Positions 1 to 4,771 of a DNA stretch of 9,902 bases are shown piece after piece. The number at the start of each line of letters is the position of its first letter. The stretch's first letter is position 1. A model generated the notes under the pieces. That model had not been told where the DNA came from. It made no database searches and was given only the letters and a program-made list of their open reading frames with translations. Where the stretch lies: positions 1 to 9,902 of the forward strand of contig JAFDAT010000097.1 in assembly GCA_019313725.1 (NCBI GenBank), given 5' to 3'. This DNA comes from Deltaproteobacteria bacterium (GTDB lineage: Bacteria > Desulfobacterota > Desulfobacteria > Desulfobacterales > B30-G6). A program made the translations under genes and the position numbers.

Positions 1-40
1 GCTACGCTCTGCCATTTATAAAAAAGATAGAATTCCTTAA

Positions 41-69
41 CTTTAGTCACTTTAGTTCACTTTAGACAC
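41..69. repeat. Three tandem 9-10 bp repeats (CTTTAG-type)
   Basis: Units begin at 41, 50 and 60: CTTTAGTCA, CTTTAGTTCA and CTTTAGACAC. On the minus strand this reads as three TAAAGT-containing units. The spacing of 9-10 bases is close to one helical turn. The function is unknown; it may be part of a longer intergenic repeat family or a binding array. Confidence 0.6.
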
Positions 70-83
70 TCATATGTTATGGC

Positions 84-141
84 GTAGATACTCCCTTCCA
101 GGGAGCATCCAGTGACGGGCCCTCTGGACCCGGGTATCTAC
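84..141. repeat. Nested inverted repeats, three-way-junction-like
   Basis: An outer perfect 8-base inverted repeat, GTAGATAC (84-91) and GTATCTAC (134-141), encloses two smaller palindromes. These are CTCCC/GGGAG (91-95 and 101-105, loop TTCCA) and GGGCCC/GGACCC (117-122 and 126-131, loop TCT, one mismatch). The first base of the CTCCC arm is also the last base of the outer arm. No T-run follows on either strand, so it is not a standard terminator. It could be a small structured RNA, a repeat element, or a processing or attenuation structure at the 3' end of the peptidase mRNA. Confidence 0.4.
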
Positions 142-181
142 CTTCTCACCTTCTCACGTTCTGCTGAACTTCGGACACCGA

Positions 182-1360
182 CTACCGGCCTTCCTTTTCC
201 CAGCATGCCAGCAGGGTACACGCGAACAAGATGGATCTCTGCAGCAGGCTTTCCTTGACCATATACTCCTCGTCACTGTGGTCCATCGCCCCGATGGGGC
301 CCAGTCCGTCCAGCACCGGTATACCCAGATCGGCAATGAAATTGGCGTCAGACCCCCCGAATCTGAACTCTTCCTTAAGCAGTATGCCAAGAGATTCGGC
401 AACTGTTTCGGCCCTTGTGTAAAGTTTCCTATTTTCCGGGCTCTTCTGCATGGGGGGGCGGCCGGAGATAAAATGGACACTGCTGCGGGTTCCATGTACG
501 GTGGCGATATTCGTAAACTCGGTGACCCTGCTTTCGAGATATTTCAGGTCATCGGGATCGCTATATCTGAAATCGATCTGGGCCGTGGAAAATTCGGAAA
601 TCGTGTTTGGACCGATGCCGCCTTCTACTTTGCCTACATTGACGGTGATGCCCCTTTTAAATTCGTTCAGGGATTCAAATTGAATAATTTTATGAGCCAT
701 TTCCAGGATAGCGCTCGATTTTTCTTTACTTGCAAAGGCGGCGTGTCCGGCTTTGCCTTCCACGTGCAGCTCGACCATGAGGTTTCCTTTTCTCCCGGTT
801 ACGATCTCACCGCCTAAACCACCGCATTCCAATACCAGGGCAAATGCACTCTGGTTGGCTTCGTTCTGGATAATGTCCAGTGAGCTTCTGGACCCGATTT
901 CTTCATCGGAATTGAATAGAAAGGTGATGGGGATCTCTTTCAGGAGGCCGATCTCCTGGAGTGCCTTGAGGGCGAAAATCCCAACCACCAGCCCGCCTTT
1001 CATATCGATGACACCCGGTCCGTAGCACTTGAGGTCATCTTCTTTGTACTCATTGAAGTCCGTGTCTGCAGGAAAAACCGTGTCCATATGCCCGACGATC
1101 AAGACCTGCTCCTGGCCCTGCGGTTGACGTTCGGACCGGGCGATCAGATGGTTGCCCAGCATGCGCTGTTCGACGATTTCTGTGGATAGATCCATGCCCT
1201 CAAGGGCGGTTTCGATGCGATGCATGGTTGCATCGACACCCTTCTTGTTGTGGCTTCCACTCTGGATGCAGACCAATTCCTCGAGAAGGGCGAACATGGC
1301 TTTTTCGTTTGATTCAAGATAAGATTTGATTATGGGGAAATATGCTGAAACAGCCCTCAT
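182..1360 (-). CDS. M20 family metallopeptidase, carboxypeptidase G2-like
   Basis: This is a 392-residue di-zinc hydrolase of the M20 family (glutamate carboxypeptidase/ArgE/DapE group), which cleaves a C-terminal residue or an N-acyl group from amino acid derivatives. The metal-ligand set of carboxypeptidase G2 is complete with nearly identical spacing: His91 in GHMDTVFP, Asp119 in GVIDMKGG, Glu153-Glu154 in SDEEIGS (catalytic base plus ligand), Glu178 in LECGG and His361 near the C-terminus. The lid or dimerisation domain spans about residues 185-295 and contains the usual GKAGHAA motif. There is no signal peptide, so it is probably cytoplasmic. The start at 1360 is chosen because AAGGAG lies 6 bases upstream on the minus strand; a longer reading frame back to 1441 has no such site and adds 27 atypical residues. 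It is divergent from the MoaD/AOR operon. The substrate cannot be told from sequence. Confidence 0.92.
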   Translation of the reverse strand: MRAVSAYFPIIKSYLESNEKAMFALLEELVCIQSGSHNKKGVDATMHRIETALEGMDLSTEIVEQRMLGNHLIARSERQPQGQEQVLIVGHMDTVFPADTDFNEYKEDDLKCYGPGVIDMKGGLVVGIFALKALQEIGLLKEIPITFLFNSDEEIGSRSSLDIIQNEANQSAFALVLECGGLGGEIVTGRKGNLMVELHVEGKAGHAAFASKEKSSAILEMAHKIIQFESLNEFKRGITVNVGKVEGGIGPNTISEFSTAQIDFRYSDPDDLKYLESRVTEFTNIATVHGTRSSVHFISGRPPMQKSPENRKLYTRAETVAESLGILLKEEFRFGGSDANFIADLGIPVLDGLGPIGAMDHSDEEYMVKESLLQRSILFACTLLACWEKEGR

Positions 1361-1515
1361 ATTATTCTCCTTATCGGATCTTTTATGTGGTTTTGTTTCA
1401 AAGGGAATAAACACAATATTTTCAAATTTGCAACAATGCATTCAATAGCATCGGGTCAACCTTATACGGATTCCGGAATTATCGGATCAAAAGAGTTCGT
1501 TTCGGTCAATTACCT

Positions 1516-1546
1516 GTGTTTTAAACACCTATTTGCGTCTAAACAC
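1516..1546. repeat. Near-palindrome with repeated TAAACAC half-site
   Basis: GTGTTTTAAACAC (1516-1528) is a near-palindrome. Its TAAACAC half is repeated in the same orientation at 1540-1546. The two copies are 18 bases apart, close to two helical turns. An operator for either divergent gene is possible, but no family can be named. Confidence 0.3.
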
Positions 1547-1640
1547 GAGAAAAAGCCCAAACCCATCCAGGGTCTATCCGGAATCTACTCCCTGAAACGG
1601 TTGTCTGAAACGATCTGATCAATCAAGTCCTTCCTTCACT

Positions 1641-1646
1641 TATACT
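1641..1646 (+). promoter_or_regulatory. Possible -10 element (TATACT) before leader RNA
   Basis: TATACT matches five of six positions of the sigma70 -10 consensus and would start transcription at about 1653, just ahead of the structured leader candidate. No TTGACA-like hexamer sits 16-19 bases upstream, so support is weak. Confidence 0.25.
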
Positions 1647-1659
1647 TATAGGTGATTTA

Positions 1660-1810
1660 TTATTGGTGGGTGCGCGTAGCTTCAGCCTCCCTGCTCCGGC
1701 ATCACTACCAGCAGTGCTGGGGAATGGCTGACGAATGGCTTTCTGTTTGACTTGGAGCATGTCTGTGGACTACTGTGTCCCTATGTAGGAAAAACACTTG
1801 TTTTTCAGAC
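1660..1810 (+). ncRNA. Candidate structured leader RNA (Moco/Tuco-type riboswitch?)
   Basis: This non-coding stretch upstream of the MoaD-like and AOR genes folds well by eye. An outer helix pairs UCAGCC (1682-1687) with GGCUGA (1726-1731). An inner helix pairs CUCCGGCA (1694-1701) with UGCUGGGG (1715-1722), allowing two G-U pairs. AAUGGCU occurs twice (1723-1729 and 1734-1740), so two segments compete for AGCC (1684-1687). UGCUCC (1692-1697) could instead pair with GGAGCA (1754-1759). A further hairpin, GAAAAAC/GUUUUUC, lies at 1789-1806. Molybdenum- and tungsten-cofactor RNA motifs are known in front of molybdopterin and tungstoenzyme genes, and the position fits. Assignment to that family is inference from fold and context; I could not run a covariance model. 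Confidence 0.42.
1789..1806 (+). other. A/U-rich hairpin in leader
   Basis: GAAAAAC (1789-1795) and GTTTTTC (1800-1806) form a perfect 7-base stem with a 4-base loop. The stem is A/T-rich and no T-run follows it, so it is not a normal intrinsic terminator. It may be part of the expression platform of the leader or an RNA-stabilising hairpin. Confidence 0.4.
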
Positions 1811-1974
1811 AATTTAGCGCGAAATCGCCTTTTGCGGATGAGGCGCAAGCCATACGGCCAATCTCAATGCCTCGAAAAGGGGCAAAATGATAGCCTAGGA
1901 GGCTTTAAACAAGGAAATCGGGATCCTTGCCGCATAATTCGAGTTTAGAACCGGACAACCGACACAACAAAAAA
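1811..1974. other. Remainder of operon leader, no gene seen
   Basis: Between the leader hairpin and the MoaD-like start I see only small G/C-rich inverted repeats: CGCC/GGCG at about 1826-1845 and AGCC/GGCT at 1892-1895 and 1901-1904. The AGCC/GGCT pair has a 5-base loop and only a short T-run after it. An AAGGAA at 1911-1916 could serve an upstream TTG start at 1927 for the next gene. Confidence 0.4.
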
Positions 1975-2235
1975 ATGGTCAAACAAACGATCGTCATCAC
2001 CATCAAATTATTTGGCGGCATCGATCGGGACAGCGGCTTTTCCGAATACGATCCCGATAAAGGAATGGATCTGGCAGCACCTGAGGGAATCAGGCTGGTC
2101 AAAGCGTTGAAGACGGCAGGCGTTAAAGTAAACGCCGAGACAGTATATTTTGTCAACGGAGCCAAGACCGGGCTGCGCGTAAAATTGAAAGACGGGGACG
2201 CCGTCTTTTGTATGAAACCGCTGGCCGGCGGTTAA
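1975..2235 (+). CDS. MoaD/ThiS-like beta-grasp sulfur carrier
   Basis: This small (86-residue) ubiquitin-fold sulfur carrier ends in LAGG, the C-terminal Gly-Gly that is activated and converted to a thiocarboxylate in the MoaD/ThiS family. The KLKDGDAVFCMKPLAGG tail matches the usual end of MoaD proteins. MoaD supplies the dithiolene sulfurs of molybdopterin, and a dedicated copy is common beside AOR-type tungstoenzymes. It lies 51 bases upstream of the AOR gene on the same strand, so it most likely supports cofactor assembly for that enzyme. The start is uncertain: ATG at 1975 gives a compact domain beginning at the first beta strand but lacks a clear ribosome binding site, while TTG at 1927 with AAGGAA about 11 bases upstream would add 16 non-conserved-looking residues. 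Confidence 0.8.
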   Translation: MVKQTIVITIKLFGGIDRDSGFSEYDPDKGMDLAAPEGIRLVKALKTAGVKVNAETVYFVNGAKTGLRVKLKDGDAVFCMKPLAGG

Positions 2236-2275
2236 AGGCCCGGCTTCCAAACAACATCATATGATACAGCTATAA

Positions 2276-2281
2276 AAGGAG
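2276..2281 (+). promoter_or_regulatory. Ribosome binding site of AOR gene
   Basis: AAGGAG ends 5 bases before the ATG at 2287 and fixes that start over the in-frame ATG at 2302. Confidence 0.8.
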
Positions 2282-2286
2282 AAATC

Positions 2287-4245
2287 ATGTCCGGTGGATA
2301 TATGGGAAAATACCTGGTGGTGGATTTGAGTGCACAGAGCACTGAAACCGTTGAATTGGACGATGCATTCTACAGAAAGTATTTGAGCGGGTATGGTCTG
2401 GGCGCCGCCGTCATTGCCAAACGGCAGGCTCCGGGAATCGATCCTCTGTCTCCGGAGAGCCACCTGGGTCTTTGTTCCGGGCTCTTAACCGGCACCGGCC
2501 TCCCATTTACCGGACGATTCATGGCCGTGGGTAAATCCCCGCTTACCGGCGGATGGGGCGATGCCAACGGCGGAGGCTACCTCTCACGGGCGATCAAACG
2601 AACCGGTTATGATGCCGTGTTTTTCACCGGTAAATCGGAAAACCCGGTCTGGGTGCATATCACGGATGAGGCGGTGGCGTTCAAGGATGCTTCCGGCCTG
2701 TGGGGCAAAGACGTCCATGCAGCCGAAGACGCCGTCAAGGCCGAATTAGGGACGAAAAAAGTTCAAACCGCCATCATCGGGCCGGCCGGAGAAAAAATTT
2801 CACTCATCTCGGGCATCTCCACCGACGGTGCCAGGATCGCGGCCCGCTCTGGGCTGGGAGCCGTCATGGGCAGCAAAAATATGAAAGTCATCTCCTTTTT
2901 GGGAAACTGCAAAATCCCGGTGGCGGACAAAGAAAGAACCAAGGCCCTGGCCAAACAGTTTATAACCGATTTTAAAAAAGACGCTCCCCTGCAAGACCGC
3001 TTGACCGTTCGATTCATCAAGTTTATCTCCAAATTAATCGCCAAAACCGGCATGAAGACCCCGGCCAGCATCGGCGTCGTGAAAGAGATCTACAGAAAAT
3101 GGGGCACCCCCGGTTTGACCGTTTACGCCGGCCTGACCGGGGACACGCCTATTAAAAACTGGGGCGGCGCCGCCGGCGTGGATTTTACCTTTCAGCAGGT
3201 GGAAAAGCTTTCCGGCGAAAACGTCATCAAACAGCAGAAGCGCAAATACGCCTGCCAGAGCTGTCCCTTGGGCTGCTGCGGCATCGTTGATATCAAGGCT
3301 GGTCGATTCAAAGGCCAACAAGGCCACAAACCCGAATACGAGACCCTAGGCGTTTTTGGTGGCATGCTGTTAAACGACAACCTCGATTCCATTTTCGAAG
3401 TCAACGAAATCTGCAACCGGGCCGGTATCGACACCATTTCCACCGGAACCGCGGTCGCCTTTGCCATTGAATGTTTTGAAAACGGTCTAATCGACAAGGA
3501 AGCCACCGGCGGTCTCGAACTGGGCTGGGGCAAAGCCGATGCAATCATCAAGCTAACCGAAATGATCGTCAACCGTGAAGGCCTCGGCGACATCCTGGCC
3601 GACGGCGTCAAAATAGCCGCGGAAAAGCTTGGCCCGGAAACCGCTCAATACGCAATGCACGCCGGCGGTCAGGAAATGGGCATGCACGATTCCAGGCCCG
3701 ATCACGGCTGGGCGACTTCCTACCAGGTTGACCCGACTCCGGGCCGCCACACCGTGGCCAGTTACGTGGATACGGATCTGAGGAGCGGCAAGGAACAGTT
3801 CCCGGAAGTCAACCGCATGGCCAAAAACGCCCGGGGCAGGGACATGAAGAAGCTGGCCCTGAACACGGCCACCACCATATACGTCCAGTTGATCAACACC
3901 GGCGGCGTCTGTCTGTTTGCTCCGGATATGGCTATCTATCCCATGGTTGATTTCTTAAATGCGGTCACCGGCTGGGACCTTTCTGGCGATGCGTATTTCA
4001 AGACCGGGAAACGGATATTGAACCTAAGAAAAGCCTTTAACGTCCGGGAAGGAATTCGCCCCAAGGACGCGACCCTGCCACATAGAGCCCTCGGCCGCCC
4101 GCCTCTTACTGCCGGGCCGTTGAAAGGTGTCACCGTAAATATCGAAGCTCTGGAAAAAGAGCACTACCGGTTGATGGACTGGGACCTTGAAGTCGGCGGT
4201 CCGACGCCGGAGGTGCTTAAAGAGATGGAGATCGATCATGTATAA
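2287..4245 (+). CDS. Aldehyde:ferredoxin oxidoreductase family tungstoenzyme
   Basis: This 652-residue protein belongs to the AOR family, which carries a tungsten bis-pterin cofactor and one [4Fe-4S] cluster and typically oxidises aldehydes to acids with ferredoxin. The N-terminal domain (about 5-210) has the GRFMAVGKSPLTGGWGDANG pterin-binding segment (residues 76-95). Cluster ligands are Cys323, Cys326 and Cys330 (CxxCxxxC) with Cys542 as the distal fourth. The PEYE segment with Glu352 and the HDSRP segment with His467 match active-site regions of the family. Two oddities are visible: an extra Cys331 directly after Cys330, and Asn537 where the second pterin-binding DxxGxC motif normally has Asp (here NTGGVC). 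The length is also close to BamB, the AOR-family subunit of class II benzoyl-CoA reductase, so aromatic or other substrates cannot be excluded. No ferredoxin-type partner subunit is adjacent. Codons are rich in C/G third positions, unlike the genes downstream. It is co-directional with the MoaD-like gene. Confidence 0.9.
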   Translation: MSGGYMGKYLVVDLSAQSTETVELDDAFYRKYLSGYGLGAAVIAKRQAPGIDPLSPESHLGLCSGLLTGTGLPFTGRFMAVGKSPLTGGWGDANGGGYLSRAIKRTGYDAVFFTGKSENPVWVHITDEAVAFKDASGLWGKDVHAAEDAVKAELGTKKVQTAIIGPAGEKISLISGISTDGARIAARSGLGAVMGSKNMKVISFLGNCKIPVADKERTKALAKQFITDFKKDAPLQDRLTVRFIKFISKLIAKTGMKTPASIGVVKEIYRKWGTPGLTVYAGLTGDTPIKNWGGAAGVDFTFQQVEKLSGENVIKQQKRKYACQSCPLGCCGIVDIKAGRFKGQQGHKPEYETLGVFGGMLLNDNLDSIFEVNEICNRAGIDTISTGTAVAFAIECFENGLIDKEATGGLELGWGKADAIIKLTEMIVNREGLGDILADGVKIAAEKLGPETAQYAMHAGGQEMGMHDSRPDHGWATSYQVDPTPGRHTVASYVDTDLRSGKEQFPEVNRMAKNARGRDMKKLALNTATTIYVQLINTGGVCLFAPDMAIYPMVDFLNAVTGWDLSGDAYFKTGKRILNLRKAFNVREGIRPKDATLPHRALGRPPLTAGPLKGVTVNIEALEKEHYRLMDWDLEVGGPTPEVLKEMEIDHV

Positions 4246-4384
4246 TATTCTATGAACTCTCCGGACCTATCAATATTTTTTGAACAGATGGTCTGTGTCC
4301 TTAGTGATGGAATCCCTGAAACGGATATTAGCTGGGATTAATCCTGGCACAACCAGTGAAGAATTTTCCAACCTCAATTAAGGA
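4246..4384. other. Intergenic gap with possible tiny ORF
   Basis: This 139-base gap follows the AOR gene. It contains one open frame of 29 codons from ATG 4252 to TAA 4341 without a ribosome binding site or recognisable homology, and a TGGCAC hexamer at 4345-4350. No promoter or terminator is convincing. It is probably the scar of the deletion that removed the front of the aminotransferase gene. Confidence 0.35.
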
Positions 4385-4759
4385 GTGTTTTGTACCGGAA
4401 CCATGTACTTCGGATCAGAACCGATGGCAGCTGCACTTGCCAACATCACAGAACTGATGAAAAACGATGCGGCTGCATCGATCAATAAAACCGGTCGCAA
4501 ACTGGCTGATGGGCTGATAAAAGTTGCAGCTGATAATGGATTTGATCTCAAGGTGTCAGGACCGTATTCCATGCCGTACCTGAGAATCATAAACGACGAT
4601 GACATGACGCTTCATTTCGACTGGATTGCTCGTTGCGTAGAACGGGGGGTCTATTTTTTGCCCTATCACAATCACTTTATCAGCATGGCCCATACCGATA
4701 CAGATATCGAGGAGACGCTCGGGATTGCAAACAATGCGTTTCAATCCATGAAACAATGA
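4385..4759 (+). pseudogene. Class III aminotransferase, C-terminal remnant
   Basis: The 124-codon open frame matches only the last part of class III PLP-dependent aminotransferases of the glutamate-1-semialdehyde aminomutase (HemL) type. It begins at the conserved TGT-x-F-G-x-EPMAAALA segment and runs to the natural C-terminus. Family members are about 420-450 residues, so roughly the first 300, including the PLP-binding lysine and cofactor pocket, are absent; the fragment cannot be an aminotransferase by itself. An in-frame TAA lies two codons before the nominal GTG at 4385, and the AAGGAG at 4380-4385 overlaps that GTG, so real initiation is unclear; the first in-frame ATG is at 4403. The remaining frame is undamaged, suggesting a recent deletion or retention of coupled translation. 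Its TGA (4757-4759) lies within the ribosome binding site of the next gene. Confidence 0.75.
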
Positions 4760-4764
4760 GGAGG
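4758..4764 (+). promoter_or_regulatory. Start-deciding ribosome binding site GAGGAGG
   Basis: GAGGAGG ends 1 base before ATG 4766 but 7 bases before ATG 4772, so the second ATG is the likely start of the fusion gene. It overlaps the TGA stop of the aminotransferase remnant, an arrangement typical of translational coupling. Confidence 0.75.
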
Positions 4765-4771
4765 CATGCCG

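Larger units (their letters stand above)
1..181. other. Intergenic edge region with tandem and inverted repeats
   Basis: I see no convincing gene here. The region lies downstream of the minus-strand peptidase. It holds three tandem copies of a 9-10 base unit (CTTTAGTCA, CTTTAGTTCA, CTTTAGACAC at 41-69) followed by a nested inverted-repeat block (84-141). A short A-run (about 20-26) reads as a T-run on the minus strand but has no good stem directly before it, so I do not call a terminator. The combination resembles a dispersed intergenic repeat element more than coding DNA, but only one copy is visible. Confidence 0.5.
1361..1659. other. Long intergenic region between divergent genes
   Basis: No convincing gene lies here on either strand. 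It must contain the promoter of the minus-strand peptidase and probably that of the plus-strand operon. Visible structure is limited to a near-palindrome, GTGTTTTAAACAC at 1516-1528, whose right half TAAACAC recurs at 1540-1546, 18 bases further on. A plus-strand -10-like hexamer, TATACT, lies at 1641-1646 without a good -35. Confidence 0.5.

Noticed and set aside
87..109. Hairpin as an intrinsic terminator of the peptidase mRNA
   Set aside because: The stem is acceptable, but no T-run follows on either strand.
278..817. Plus-strand open frame of 179 codons opposite the peptidase gene
   Set aside because: It lies wholly antisense to a gene with a complete M20 active site and shows no recognisable domain.
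1240..1252. GTTGTGG half-site resembling the regulator palindrome
   Set aside because: It is a single half-site inside peptidase coding sequence with no matching second arm.
1448..1461. Minus-strand GG-N10-GC as a sigma54 promoter of the M20 peptidase
   Set aside because: Only the two dinucleotides match; the flanking -24 (AGGTTG) and -12 (ATGC) bases are poor, and such spacing occurs often by chance.
1385..1618. Plus-strand 77-codon frame in the divergent intergenic region
   Set aside because: It has no Shine-Dalgarno sequence, no family resemblance and unlikely composition; it overlaps the peptidase promoter region.
4345..4359. TGGCAC at 4345-4350 as a sigma54 promoter for the aminotransferase/E1 genes
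   Set aside because: The -24 hexamer is perfect, but the -12 position has GA where GC is nearly invariant.
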